Counted from the stretch's first letter, positions 35,907-48,765 are shown. The stretch is 64,000 nt of DNA from Scilla litardierei (GCA_030789695.1 CM061140.1:79422422-79486421), one strand, 5' to 3'. Made by a program: numbers and translations. Notes: a model not told the origin generated them from the letters alone.

Positions 35907-37657
35907 AAAATAAATACAGAATTAGTCAAAAACTAAAAATTTAACTGGACGCAACCTCTTAAAGAAAACTCTAATCAAATTCTACTTTCTATTCTTCAAT
36001 CATGAGTCCTCAGTGTAGGATTTGCTCCAATTCCGAAAAGAATTTGTGCGTGCTCTATGTTTCGTCCACATCAATTAGTCATGAAACATTTTGATGCTAA
36101 CAGCCTTTTTTAAATATAAATCAATAAACCCCCACAATTTTGGCACTTGCTCTACAAGTGTCTTAAATTTTTAATTATTTGCTTTTCTCTTCTCCTCAAA
36201 CCCTTTCCGTCAGTAGGAATGGCAAGGTATTAATCAGTGGAGACGGAGGTGCAGCGTTAATGAATTGCAGGGGAAGAAATCAAGGGGATGAGGGGGGTGA
36301 AGAGGGAGGATAGAGCAAGGTTTGAAATCTATACATATCGCTCATAGCATATCGAATTTCAAGAATACCAATATGATTCATACAAAACTATAATATCGAT
36401 ACAGGCGATACCAATACGATGGCCGATATGAAGATCGAAACCAAGATTTCAAACCTTAGGTAGAGGTTGGGGAGAAATGGTAAAGATGAGTCAAATAGAG
36501 GAAGAAAAGGGTTGGAAATGGTCGAAGGGGAGATACATAGAGGAGGAGAGAGGAGAGATCGAGATAGGAGGAAGAGAAAGGACAAAGAAAACCTTTCTTT
36601 TTTCATTAAGTTTTTATTATTTTTTGGATTTTGGAACCCACAAGTTAGTCCCTTATTTATCTATTTATCTATTTCATTTTTTATTTTTGTACTGAATTTT
36701 ATGTGGGACCACATGTTGGTCTCTATTTTATATTTTCCATCATTTGATTTTTGTCAATAAACAAATCCATGGTGGGCTCACAAGTCAAACTTATACATAT
36801 GAGATCACAAAAGTCATTTTCCAAATGTCATTGACGGTATCAATGACTTAATTGGCACACAGATAGTTGATGGCGATATTTTGGACAAAAAACATGACAG
36901 TTCGTGGTAGTTCAAATAAAGTCAGATTAAAAGAAAACAAGGTTAGAAATTAGGACGCATGCCAAATGGCAGCCCTCGCTTCACCGATGTCTACAGGCTT
37001 TTGCAAAATGAGGTAACACGGAAACGATGTCATAGAATTTCCATAATGGTGCTTTAAGTGCCCCGGTTGTCCAGATGTATAATAACCATCAGTTGGAAGG
37101 TATCAAAAGGTCATAAATTTTGAAATGGTTCCTGTTGAAGGGTATGAGAGTTTATCAATGCGAAACAGAGGAGCTGAGAGTAATTAGCCTTTTTCTCTAT
37201 ATATGTAGAGTTTGGCTTTTCGGTTTAATTAAAAATGGGCTGACTGGATGACAGCTTCGGTAGGAAGAAATGCAGGAATACAGCAATAAATAAATTTAAA
37301 TAACCTCTAAAAATGAAAAGAAAATTCTCAACATATACCTTAGTGGTTGCAACTAAAAGATTTCTGAGAACAGCTTATAAAATTCCAGGAAACAAAACAA
37401 TATGAGGATTTAAAAGGAGAATATCAAAACATGAATTATTAAGGGGAGTATTAAAAACTCTGTTCTTTATCCAGTTTATTTTTTTTTTCAAATTACTCTT
37501 TTTCTCGGTTTAAATTGTGCCGTTGAGATTTATCCCTACAATTTCCCTTCCTGCTCTTAGCCGACAATTCTCGAAACATATCCTCTGGGAAGCAGCATCC
37601 GAATATAAATATCATAATATAAATTACAAACAAACCATCATAGGAATTGTGCTTCAT
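35907..37657. other. Intron stretch with one MITE
   Basis: Apart from the small MITE at 36316-36458, nothing was recognised. A purine-rich run lies near 36520-36590. Confidence 0.5.
36316..36458. mobile_element. Small hAT-type MITE (143 bp)
   Basis: Ends CAAGGTTTGAAATCT and AGATTTCAAACCTTA form a 14-bp inverted repeat. The flanks GGATAGAG and GGTAGAGG match except for one missing base. The middle is rich in ATATCG, as in other pieces of this intron. Confidence 0.5.
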
Positions 37658-37963
37658 TGTTAGATATGGGGTACGAGTGGAAAACTTGTACTGTTGGGCT
37701 TTAGTGACATTTTTGTAATTCTGGACAAATCAGTCTAATTATATATAAGAGGGGTTAGTGATAGGTTCTCATGGTGAATTTAGGAGAAGAAGAAAAGAGA
37801 TTAGGAGTAGACTAGAGTATATCTTGGAATAATTAGGCTTTTCTCTCAAATCAAAAGCTAGGAGAGCAATCCTCCCATCGAATTGAGGCCAACTATCCTT
37901 TTATTTCTCTAATTATCTATAAAAATAAGATTTTTCTATCTCCAAACCTAGAAATTCCTATCA
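37658..37963 (+). repeat. 5' LTR of element G
   Basis: 306 bp, TGTTAGATATGGGG to ATTCCTATCA. It contains a TATATATAAGAGG promoter-like site near 37740, shared with the right LTR. Confidence 0.85.
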
Positions 37964-37989
37964 AATTGTTATCAAAGCTCTTCGATCCG

Positions 37990-39190
37990 ATGGCGACAAG
38001 GAAATTTGATTCTTTGGGAAAAAATTATCCGGAAGCAAGGTGAAAACCCTAAAGTAGCTACAACGAAGATTAGGAAGCGAGATGAAAGACCTCAAGAAAA
38101 GATTCTCTACGATGGAATCGATGATGAAGGAAATCTTAGATATATGTCACCGCCAAGGCGTGAGGAAGAAACGTCAAAAGATGTCTTCGAGGGAAATTCT
38201 TCAGAGCTAGTGCAAAAACAGCAAGTTCCAGCCAAGGGCAATAAGAAATTTGACGACTTTGCAGAAGATCAACCATCGAACGACGTAAATCTGCGGCTAA
38301 AGATGAGATTTTTGGCCGATAGCTAATGAAAAGTCATCTTTGATGAACAACAACCACCGACGTCAGATCTGATCAATAAAGTCTTCTATGACGTCGATCA
38401 AGGGTACAACCGCCCTCAGGAGGAAGTGGCAGTGGCGACGACCCCCTAAATCATCGCCAAGGGCACCAAGCTGAAATTGCCAATTTTTGAGAGATGATCC
38501 CGGTGAACTCTTTGACAAAATTTTAAGATGGCCACTAGATGGGGTTACATCATGAAGATATACAGCATTGCCAGTTTTTGAGCGATGATCCCTATGGGTG
38601 GGTTTCTCGTGCAGAGAGATATTTCGCGGTAAATCACTTGACGGATGAGAAGAAATTATGGACCGCCGGAATTTGCTTAGAGAAAAAGGCATTGTCCTGA
38701 TACATGTGTACATAACAGAGGCAACCAATGCAGTCATGGGTGGAGTTCTGGAGTTCTGACTGCTTGTTGAAACAATTTTGAGACACTTAAGACAGAGATT
38801 AACACAAGCAGCTCCTTGCACTCTGGCGGGATGGCACAGTTAGTGACTACAAGGAAAGGTTCGAGGCAATCCCAATCCAAGTAAGAGAAATACCGGAGGC
38901 AACGCTGGAGGAGAGCTTCATGAAGGGCCTGAAGGTGAGCATCAGAGCAAAGCTCCGCATACAGAGACCTAGAGGGCTGATGGAGACGATGAAGCTAGCC
39001 CAAATGATCGACAATAGACATCTAGTGGAGCGAGCTGCTAAGGGAGGGGTGAACGGTGACACATCATGCACTCATGCAAGGAGACCCAGAAGTTCCAGCC
39101 AGAAATGGGCCAGACAGTTTAGGAGAAGAGTGGCGAGAATCCAACAAACAGCAAGTACAAGCATCTCACATAGAAGAAAACCTTGAACAG
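37990..39190 (+). pseudogene. Ty3/gypsy gag remnant of element G
   Basis: A start MATRKFDSLG at 37990 is soon shifted out of frame and continues in the frame at 38006-38326 (IRKRDERPQEKI). The conserved gag core follows: SDDPYGWVSRAERYFAVNH near 38585, TDEKKLWTAGICLEKKAL, then stops, then LALWRDGTVSDYKERFEAI and FMKGLKVSIRAKLRIQRPRG near 38815-38970. This order is typical of plant gypsy gag. Two in-frame stops near 38700 and several frameshifts kill it. No zinc knuckle or protease is seen. Confidence 0.75.
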
Positions 39191-39403
39191 GTGCGCCAAG
39201 GAGTTATGCTTCTAACGTGACGAGAGTTTCGAACCAGAATATCATTGCCGAGATCTTGCTCTGCATGCATTGGACGTCAAAGATGATGAGACAGTAGGCG
39301 TTGGAGAGTAGCCAGGAGGGAACGAGCACTCTATTTAGAGTAGAATGCCAACGGATTCATGGCACCGCCTAGAGTACAAGATGGTTTTATAGGGACAGAG
39401 TAA

Positions 39404-39708
39404 TGTTAGATTTTAGATGTGAGTGACAAACTTGTAATTTTGGGCTTCAGTGGCATTTTGTAATTCTGAACATATCAGTCCATTATATATAAGAGGTTTT
39501 AGGGCTTGGTTCGCATATTGAATTTGAGAGAAAAGGAAAAGAGGTTAGGAGTAAATTAGAGTAGATCTTGGTAGAGTTAGGCTTTTCTATCGAATCAAAA
39601 GCTAGGAGAGGGATCCTCCTCTCAAATTGAGACCAACTATCCTTATACTCCTCTTCTTATATATAAAAATCAGATTTTTCTTCCACCAAACCCTCGAAAT
39701 TCCTGTCA
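39404..39708 (+). repeat. 3' LTR of element G
   Basis: 305 bp partner of 37658-37963, about 85% alike by eye, so the element is old. Confidence 0.85.
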
Positions 39709-39713
39709 TTCAT

Positions 39714-41460
39714 CAAAGAACCCTAATGTCTCATATAAATGAACATGAAAATCCATGCAAATATAACACCTTTATTTATACATAAAAATGAAAAAAGCCA
39801 TATCAGAATGTACTACCAAATATATCTGTTTGTGTATATACCAATAATATGCAAGGAGATACTTGCTCTAAATCAAATAACCTATCATCCTTAACAATGA
39901 AAGGAGAATGTCACAATTAGTTCTTAATGGGCTAGCATTTTTAAATGGATAACAATGACACTATGAATCCCGAGTCCTGCCTGACCCCATAGCCTTGTTA
40001 TTCCTAGAAGCGCCATCAACTAACGATGTGGACTATATCGTATTAGACACAAACACGCCAATGCAGGACATGCACCATAACAACATACTAGCACATAACC
40101 AATGAGTGAAGGCAAGATGAGGGTTGCCGAGCTTTTAGGCGGCAAAAGCATTCTCAAGGACAGTGCCAAGGAGAATGCCAATAGGCCAACCATGTTAGGT
40201 CAGCCTTCTAAATTCATGGAATTTGGATTGAATCAACATGCTTAATGCAAGTAAATTGATATTAAAATTGTATTATTACTTGAATGCAATGCTTCCTAGA
40301 AGACCAGCAAGACCGGATGTGATATCCTAAAATGCCTAGATACCTAGACTAGCTTAAATTGTTTATTATATGTTTATCTATAAATGCAGAGAATTCATAT
40401 TGTCACCAACTGATAAGCGTGCACATTTTAATTCAAACAAGTTACAGAAGGGCATTCTGACAAACAAGTCTTTAAGCAAGCAAAATTGTTTGTCAACGCC
40501 TTTAAGCAAGCAAAATGGTGCTACATAAATATCAGGATTGACTTAACAGCAAAGTTGTCATATCATGATAAATCATTTTCTATAATTATCATATTGTATA
40601 TTGTATCGCATCGCATGTTGCAAGACAAATTTATATTTTACAATAATTTCCTTAACTTGCGGAAATAATTAAATACATCAAAAATGTGAAGAGATTTAAT
40701 CACACAATAGGTAGTAAATAGGAAGATATAATAGAATACCAAATAAACACAATTACAAAGGTCGGCAAGTGTCTGCGGCATGAAAGGGCTTTAGCAAGGG
40801 TTGATGAGGGAGCAACAGTTGATGAGGATATGCAAGTCCTCCTTTAGGTCAACTAATCTTGGCAAAGCTCTTCGATCTCTAGAGATGGTTGACTGGGTTG
40901 TGTAGCATTAAAAATGGGAAACTAACATCGTTCAACTGGATCAGCTGGAAGGAATTGAGATGTGAAATTTTGTTGGTTTTTGTTGAGAAAAGAAATATAT
41001 TAATTTCAGTCCCAATTACAAAACAAATAGAACTTATAACCAAACCCTACCTGATAAAAACCTATTCTCAACCCAACTTTACCATCTATGTATATATAGG
41101 AATATGGATATCAGCTAACAAAAGAGGAAATCCCTCACTGGCTAGCATCAAAAACACCCCCCTTTTACCCGACAACTGGATTTGCTCATTTTAATCTACA
41201 TATTCTAAAATCCCAACCGACAAAATATCAAGTAAACCCAATGGACTTTTTGCTCATTCATCCTCTCATCATAAATTTCACGGTTTCACAACAAGATTTT
41301 TTTTGCAAATGCTAGAGGAATAAGTAAAGCCACTTAGATTCACTTGATACTTGATGGTTTTGAATTTTAAGATATGAAGATAACAATGAATGGATCCGAG
41401 CACCGTAAACAATAGAGAGGTGGTGTTTTGACGCTATCCAAGGAAAAAATTTCCTCCTTA
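39714..41460. other. Intron stretch without recognisable features
   Basis: AT-rich. A short direct duplication of CTTTAAGCAAGCAAAA occurs at about 40470-40515. Nothing else was recognised. Confidence 0.5.
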
Positions 41461-42180
41461 CGTAGGTGTGCTATTCAACAATTCATGATACCCCTGCATA
41501 ACTTCTTGAAGTATTTTCCATACAATCGGTTCTTTTTCCTGAATTTTACTTTTCGCAATACTTATAGTAAAAGCAATATGTTGTCTGAGTCAAATTACAA
41601 ATATTTGAAAAATCTCTATTGATATATATCGAGGTAATCCATATTGATGTAATGAGAGTGAAGGACCCACGACAATGACGGAACGCCCCTTATAATCGAC
41701 CCATTTACCAAACAAAGTCTTGCAAAATCTCCCCTCTTTGTCTTCAATTATATCTAAAAATTATTCGTAAATTTTATTATGACCATCCCTCATGGGTTGT
41801 CCGCGTATCTGATTATCAAGAAGTGTATCCACAGCCTCTTGTACCAATTTTTCTTGAAACGTTATTAATTCTCCTAATGTATTGATACGTGTTGCTAATA
41901 GATTAGTAAGAGCATTGTTCTGATAGATAACTCTTCTATAGAGTTCATTAATATCTGAATTTATTAGCTCTCCCACATCTATCTGAATGATAGGTCTTAA
42001 CTCGGGAGAAAGAACTGGTAATATGCACAAATCATCCATTCTGATTCTACATTTGTTTGAATAAAATATTTAGCTAATTCCATGCATCTAACCAAAAATC
42101 ATGTCTTCAAATTTTTTATCTTTCCATTTGTTTCCAAAGGACACTTCATCTCATAATTCCTTCCATTCTATCAATGACGG
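41461..42180 (-). pseudogene. rpoC1: Plastid rpoC1 fragment in nuclear DNA (NUPT)
   Basis: The minus strand encodes a middle part of the plastid RNA polymerase beta' subunit. Upstream pieces read LIEWKEL and [20 protein letters not shown] 92-codon open part (42039-41761) reads [17 protein letters not shown] and [20 protein letters not shown]. After a stop come [20 protein letters not shown] and [15 protein letters not shown], ending near 41461. Stops and frameshifts and its place inside a nuclear intron make it a dead plastid-to-nucleus transfer. A functional copy would be in the chloroplast. Confidence 0.88.
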
Positions 42181-42184
42181 TTCT

Positions 42185-42630
42185 TTATTGATAAAAAGAA
42201 GAATCTACTTCAACCGATATGCCCTTAGGCATAGCCATACATAACATATAAATCACACTTGGAAAGTTGTGGACAATTACCTAGAACGGTAGGGCACTGT
42301 AGCGAAGCTGATTGCATAAAAGGGTAAATCGGCCACATTAGGATTACCATCTAAGAAGGTCCGTTTGATATCTAAAAACTACTTAGCAACAGTTAGACAT
42401 GTGGGTAATGTTGGGGTGAACCGGAAAAATTTGGGTAAAGCCTGATCAAAGTGTTGGCTAGGTAAGCGTTATGTAATAAAAGTAGTTATGAACCCTATCG
42501 ACCATCCCCATTAGAGCGGGGAAGGGAGAGCCCCAATTGGTAAAAAATACATAACCCCCTAAGGTTATCATGTACTAGGAAGTAGGAAAAGAAAAAATAA
42601 TAATGATTGTTTTATCCTCCGTCGCTGTAA
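42185..42630 (+). pseudogene. rpl2: Plastid rpl2 exon 2 fragment in nuclear DNA (NUPT)
   Basis: The plus strand encodes the C-terminal half of plastid ribosomal protein L2 with many stops: TDMPLGIAIHNI near 42216, [20 protein letters not shown] near 42326-42390, [34 protein letters not shown] near 42489, GEGRAPIGKK, and NDCFILRR before the end at about 42630. It lies head to head with the rpoC1 fragment; in plastid genomes the two genes are far apart. Confidence 0.85.
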
Positions 42631-42642
42631 TCCGTATATATA

Positions 42643-42928
42643 CTAGTCATAACCCGTGCCCTGATGGCACAGAGGCAGGTGTCGGCGCGTCGCCCGGGCG
42701 CAAATGCGTAGAGAAGCGGTCGCCAAAGTGCAAAAACCGTGGTTGTGTGTGAGAGGAGGGTCGGGAAAAAAAAGAGGAAAAGCAGGGACTAAAACGAAAA
42801 AAATCACCAAAACCCACACCCAACCCCCACGTGGCGTCCCAGTCAGCAACCAAAAATATGACTTGGACAAAACTGCCACGTGGGACAAAATTGCCACGTA
42901 GGACAAACTTCATGAATTGTATAATAGA
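42643..42928 (-). mobile_element. Small non-autonomous Helitron (286 bp)
   Basis: The minus strand starts at 42928 with TCTATTATACAATTC, preceded by A, and ends at 42643 with GTGCCATCAGGGCAC (perfect stem), GGGTTATGACTAG, followed by T. A 5' TC, a hairpin near the 3' end, a CTAG end and insertion between A and T are the Helitron rules. There is no Rep/helicase. It lies 12 bp past the rpl2 fragment. Confidence 0.7.
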
Positions 42929-43072
42929 TATATATATAACTCTCTTACCCCCAACTTTAGCCATCAATCAGCATGAATATTGGACATCAAATATTGTATT
43001 GGTCCGATATGACAACCATATCGTATGACATTATACATTAGCATCCTCTAATAAGATTGTGTGATATGTATA

Positions 43073-43500
43073 CATGGTTTGAAAACTCAGTTTCGGTTTC
43101 AATTTCAGTCGTTGAAAAATATTTAGGTTTCAAATGGTTTCGCTCGTTTCGTAGGTTTCATTTTGAGTTTCAGTTTCGAATTTGTATGTGTTTTTACGCA
43201 TATAATAATGTATTTATAATAAACTTTTTAAGATTTTAATGAATTTTTAGAATGTTCATAATGGAATTTTTAGAATTCCAAAAAAGTTTAGAATTTTTAT
43301 AATATTTAGAATTTAATAAATATTTTTATGTATATGGTTCAAATGGGTTTGTATATTTAAAACCATACCAACATATTATTACAAAGAGTGAAGTTTCGAC
43401 CGAAACCGACCGAAACCAGGCGAAATCGAGTTTCGTATCATCCTCCTTCAAAACCAAATTGAAATGACTGAAGTGGTTTCAGTCGAAACCTCATTTCTTG
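43073..43500. mobile_element. Probable hAT-type MITE (428 bp)
   Basis: Flanked by TATGTATA and GATGTATA (7 of 8 identical). The ends CATGGTTTGAAAAC and, inverted, CAAGAAATGAGG are only weakly alike. Both halves are rich in GGTTTC / GAAACC, in opposite orientation. Confidence 0.4.
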
Positions 43501-44680
43501 ATGTATAGAAATACCTTCAAATCAAGGTTGAAAAAAGGGTCAACCCGATCTATATCAATGAATCAGTTTGGCTTTTTTCAACAAAGTCGTACAAAACTCG
43601 ACACATTTGTTCAAAATCGACCAATATATGATGGGATTCGTTGATACTATGATTTTTGGGTCCGTACCAGCTAATACATGCTGATACAAACCCAAAGCTG
43701 TCCAATATTGAAACTAACACAAAGAACGAAAGCCAGATTTGGGAAGTTGCATAAGAAAGCAGAAGGGAAAGGGGGTAATTCAAAAATAGATAAATTATTC
43801 ATTTATACCAATCTCCCTACCCGTTATTAAAATTATAGATCCACTGATATTCAAAGTCATTTCGTTCACATCAAAAGATAAATAATGAGGAAAGAAATTT
43901 AGAAGATGAAAAAAAGATATTTTACATCACATCACTTACCGATAGAGGCGACGAGGATTTAGGCAACGACGACAAGGGACTACGAAAATGACAACAAACA
44001 GAGGCAGAGAAAGGATGGACGCAAGGCAAAGCAAAGACAACAATCGATGTATTTACGATTTATCTGGGACTTTTCTTTGTTTTTTACTTATATATGTAGA
44101 AATATAGGAGGTCATCTACCTAAAGAGTAATTCTCTCATATTCACTCATTGAAAAATTCACTCTTCATTTTGCTTGGTACCGTTTACTTTGATCTTCATA
44201 TTTTAAAATCTAAATGCACCAAAGATCTAGTGAACCTAAAGTGTTTTGTTCATTGATCTAATCATTGCAAATTTAATTGGTTTGTTGTAATAGAACTTTT
44301 TGCAAATAGATCAATAAGTAAACCATTTTAGGTTCTTTAGAATTTTGATGTATAGGGGTTTTAGAAGAATGGATCAAAATGAATAAGATCATCTTTAAAA
44401 ATGGTGAACATTAGACTTTTTAATTAGTGCATAGAAGGAAATTCCTACAATTCTTTTATATATATTGTGTGTGTGTGTGTGTTTAATGGGCCTCATAAGA
44501 TATGAGTGATTTCACATATGTATGATAAGTGGCATGCACATCACATAATACAGGAGTTCACATGAGATGTACTTGTCCCACATGCCTCTTGTGAAGCATG
44601 TGCAACATCATCATTTACAAGAGAAATCTCTAATATATCCTATGAACTCTATTAATATTATACATACATACATACATATA

Positions 44681-44853
44681 TGATGTAGGTTATGGTTTAG
44701 GCTTCAATTCAGGTCTTGGTTAGGGTTTGGTTGGATTGTGGTAGGTTCTATTGTGTAGGGTTTGATATGATGTAGGTTATGGTTTAGGCTTCAATTCAGG
44801 TCTTGGTTAGGGTTTGGTTGGATTGTGGTAGGTTCTATTGTGTAGGGTTTGAT
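44681..44853. repeat. Perfect 87-bp tandem duplication
   Basis: The unit starting TGATGTAGGTTATGG at 44681 is repeated without change at 44768 and ends in GTGTAGGGTTTGAT. It is young, because nothing has diverged. Confidence 0.92.
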
Positions 44854-47639
44854 GTTTGTCGAAAGTTCAATTAGAATTGGATTGAAATGAATTAGGCATG
44901 TTTGATTTGAATGAGTTAGTTTTAGTATTGAATTTAAATTATCAAGTTAACACTAGTTTATTATAGTTTAGATTAAATGTATTATTTTTTTAAAAGATCT
45001 AATAATTCTTGCCTAGGTAATCTTTAAAATGTTTAAATTAATATTAATGTAATTCACATCAAGAAATCCACACAAAAATATAGTAAATTAATATTGCATA
45101 TCCATTTAATTTTAAAATATATTTAGAAATGTATTTTATTCCGTTTATTTCTTTAGTTTAAGATGTATTTAAATATGAAAAAAATTTGTCAATTAAACAT
45201 ATGATAAGAAAATTCTGCTTAATTTTTTACAATATATTTAGATAATATTATTTATTTTTAGTTCAAAATGAAAATAAAATGTGAAATTTTAATAATTAAA
45301 TATAAGATCAAAAACAACTTAATTTTTCAAGATACAATTTAGATGTAATGTAGCAATGGATGTAAAAGAAGTAATGATATATATAATGGATTTTAATACA
45401 TAGATTTTTTAATAGAAAATTTCAGCAAAAATATAATGTCTCCAAAAGCCAGAACGGTCGAACATTTATATATATCTTGCAAAAATATAAAACCAAATAA
45501 TAAGATGTCGAGGTGTAATTAATTACTATGTAAAAGAGAACAGTGGCAGTGTCACTTGCATAGTATTGCTGGAAATGTGGATCACAAAAAATAAAAGTTG
45601 AATTATTATTATTACTTCTCAAAAATCCTTTATCAAAGTAATTAATATATCAAGCACTGTGATTTACAATATTTTATCCAAAACACAATGAAATCTTCCT
45701 CAATTAAGCCAAAAAAATCGTGAAAATATATCTAAATTCTTAGAAATTTTTTATAGAATTTTTGTCATTGTTCTGATTTTTTTAAAGCATCCCATAACGG
45801 AATTCTGATGCCCACCAATACGCATTGCCCTATAATCATGATACAACCAAAAATGATAACATAAACCACTGGCCGATGCTACTACCGAGTTTTCGAACCT
45901 TGCTTAAATGTGTTCATATCGTATAATCAAATATCATAAAATACTGATAGCTATGCTTCACCGATGCAATGAATATCTCTTTTCATTCAATAATAAACTT
46001 AAAACGAACATAGAATTACAGTAATGTGATAATAAATATTAAATATTAGAATACATATCAAACTTTCAATCTGCATCTACTATTCTTCGATTTATTCTTT
46101 CTTTCTTTTTTTATTCTCTCATATTTTTCTTTCTTCTATTCTTCTTCCTCTTCTCTCTTTTTTTTTTGTTATTCTCTCATATTTTTCTTTCTTCTATTCT
46201 TCTTCCGCTTCTCGTTCTTCTTTTTCTGTCCCTCCAGATTTCCACTAGCATATACCGAGGCTCCATCCTGGAGCCCCTGGCAGACAGTGACACAAAGGAC
46301 TTATATAAATAAATTAAGGAGAATGAAGCGAGCAAGAACAAAAATAAGAACAATAAGTACATGAGGCCAAAACTTGGAAGAAAAAAGATTAAAAGCTCTA
46401 AAGAAGAAAGGACTTAAAGATAAGAGAGAGAAAATTATAGAAACTAAGAGGAAGTTGTGAAGGGACAAAAGACGAGGATAAAACAAAACGAGCTACAATC
46501 AGCACCAATACCAGCAAGCGGACAGGAAGATGATAGCAGCTTCTTTTGTCTATTTCTCTTCTCTTTCCTTCTCACGTTGGGTTAGGAATTGGGAACGAGA
46601 TAAGGTTTGGGAATTGAAGCTTTAATCATCACAATACTACCATACCCTGTACCATCTAATCCTAGAGTGGAGATACAGCACTTAAAATATGGTTGAAATT
46701 AATTAGAGTAAATCACAACATTCATATATATGAGGATTATTCTCTTCTTAGAATGATAGAAGATCTCTTCTTTCCATATTTATAGATATCATGGTTAGCT
46801 TCAAATGGCTAGAAATTCTAAACATGGACGATAACAACAATACTGAATCACCGGAATTTCCACTCAATTCTCAATTGGGAATTGAGAATACTATGTTTTC
46901 TTCTGTCCAAATTTCCCTCACAAATTCCGTTTTCAATGTGCTTCGTCTCTTGTAGCTCGATGTCCATCAAGTATGCGAAAAATAATGGTCTCCACTCTAA
47001 CTTTGCCTTGGCCACTTGTCAAGGTGCCTACTTATTCTACCATGAAACTATCCTTTTTGCCCACCATTAGGTCATATGTCCACATATTGCAAAAGAAGAA
47101 AAACTTTTTCCTAGCTTTGCAACAGTGATTGCAAATTAATGAGTTCAATTTGTAGTATAACATTCTTAAGGACATCATGAATTGTGATTTATATGTCCGT
47201 CACTTGCAAAGTTTGACACAAAAAATTATATTTATATTAGTCTCTAAAAAGAGAATTTTATCTAAATGAGGAATTTAGATAAAGATACAACGAAACAGAT
47301 TTGCAGCCAGCATTCAGGAATTGACTTCTACTTTTAGCATACTGATTCTCCCTCTTTCTTTTGTTTCTTACTTGCCCCTTTGTCTTCTTGAGGAAAACTT
47401 GGAAGCAGTGGTCTTGGCACACATGTGCCCAACCTATATAGGTACTACTTTCATATAGAATAAATTCTTGAAATGGTCATCATCTAAATTCCCCATTGTA
47501 TAAGAAATTGAACAGACTTCAGATAATTTGAATCAATAGCAAGGAAATAGAAGATCTTGTCTGCTGGCTATAGTGACAGGTCTGAGGCCTTAAATGTACA
47601 GATACAAAGGAAATGCATCATGTAGGGAAATGCACCTTG
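44854..47639. other. AT-rich intron stretch
   Basis: No coding frame recognised. A pyrimidine tract at 46090-46215 contains a 58-bp-spaced duplication of ATTCTCTCATATTTTTC. Confidence 0.5.
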
Positions 47640-48520
47640 TTGACCGGATAAGTGGGGACAAAGTGGAAGGAGGGAGGGAAGAAAACATGCGGTGAAAAGT
47701 AGATAAAATAATAAGCGAGGGGAGAGAGTGATGACAAAAAAGGCAAAAGGAATTATAACAAGGTTACCATGTGATTTAAGAGACACAAACAGGTGAAAGA
47801 TGTTATTGGAGAAATACACTTGTCATTCCCTCAGAGAATCTAGAATCAAGATCAACTAGCTATATGGGAATGAAAAGGACTAGTTTGTCCTGCTAGATTG
47901 CAGTTGGTGGTAAGGATATGACAAGTGTGGCAATAGCTCAGTGGTAAAGAAACAACAGAAAAACAAAATGAAGTCAACCTCAATGTCAAAGGGAGAGAAG
48001 GGGGTGAGGTAAAAGTGCAGCGAAATGTAGATAAAACAATAAGGGAAGAGTGGTTTCAGGGAGAATGAGATTAGAATTAGTAAAATGTTACCACGTGCTT
48101 CAAGAGACAGACATTATTGGAGAAATACACTTTTCATTTTCTCACAAAACCTATACCTAAGAGAAACTACCTCTATAAGAATGGAAAAGGAGCTGTCAGT
48201 TCCACTAGATTGCAGTAGACTATCTTGCACAGACACAGACATGCCATTATGGGAATGGGTTAACATGACATGGTGTCACTTAAAGCAAATTCTAAAAAAT
48301 ATACTAAAAATAGAAGTATCATGTTCGATACGTGTCGGATACGCATGTTCCGATCAGTATCCGACCAGTATCCGACACGGTTTAATGATTGAAGTGTTTG
48401 TGCTTCCTTGGCAATCGCCAAAGCAAAATAAGGTGGAAACAATGTGACAAGTGTGGCAATAGCACAGTAAGATAAAAATAACAGAGATACCAAAAATAAA
48501 GTCAAACTAAATGTCTCAAC
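47640..48520. repeat. Diverged direct duplication, offset about 311 bp
   Basis: Copy 1 begins near 47650 and copy 2 near 48000. Shared anchors are GTAGATAAAA, TTATTGGAGAAATACACTT (47805 and 48116) and GACAAGTGTGGCAATAGC (47920 and 48447). Copy 2 has an extra segment at about 48230-48430 with an inverted repeat. Confidence 0.65.
48331..48379. repeat. Short perfect inverted repeat
   Basis: CGTGTCGGATAC at 48331-48342 and GTATCCGACACG at 48368-48379 are perfect complements around a 25-bp loop that carries another TATCCGACC. Confidence 0.8.
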
Positions 48521-48765
48521 TGAAAGTCCAATATCATTCAGTGAAAAAAGTCATCTCAATTTTGTTAGTAGAATGCGTATATGCTTCATACCCCAGAACC
48601 AGGACAATCAACAAAAACGCAAGCATAAGGCATGACTTAAATTAGGGATAAACAAACCAAAGCCATATCTGAAAAGGGAGAGTTCACATAATAATAAATA
48701 TATAAATGGCAAAGGTGGAAAAGGAGAAAACTCTCAATGGAAAACATGTAAATAGCGGGGCTTTA

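Larger units (their letters stand above)
37658..39708 (+). mobile_element. Gag-only Ty3/gypsy element G, non-autonomous
   Basis: LTRs of 306 bp (37658-37963) and 305 bp (39404-39708) with TGTTAG starts and CTATCA or CTGTCA ends, flanked by a perfect TTCAT duplication (37653-37657 and 39709-39713). TTGTTATCAAAGCTC just after the left LTR is a degenerate tRNA-Met primer-binding site, giving plus orientation. The inside is only 1.44 kb, with a broken gag and no pol. Confidence 0.85.

Noticed and set aside
38363..38821. 152-aa ORF on the minus strand
   Set aside because: It is the antisense of the gypsy gag core on the plus strand.
41761..42039. Possible functional rpoC1-like gene
   Set aside because: Only 92 codons open, with stops and frameshifts on both sides; a decayed plastid insert.
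44700..44850. Telomere-like TTAGGGTTT motifs
   Set aside because: Only isolated matches within an 87-bp duplication, not a tandem heptamer array.
47920..47960. SINE-like A box (TAGCTCAGTGGT)
   Set aside because: No B box follows at the expected distance, and the sister copy at 48447 lacks the motif, so no SINE or tRNA gene.
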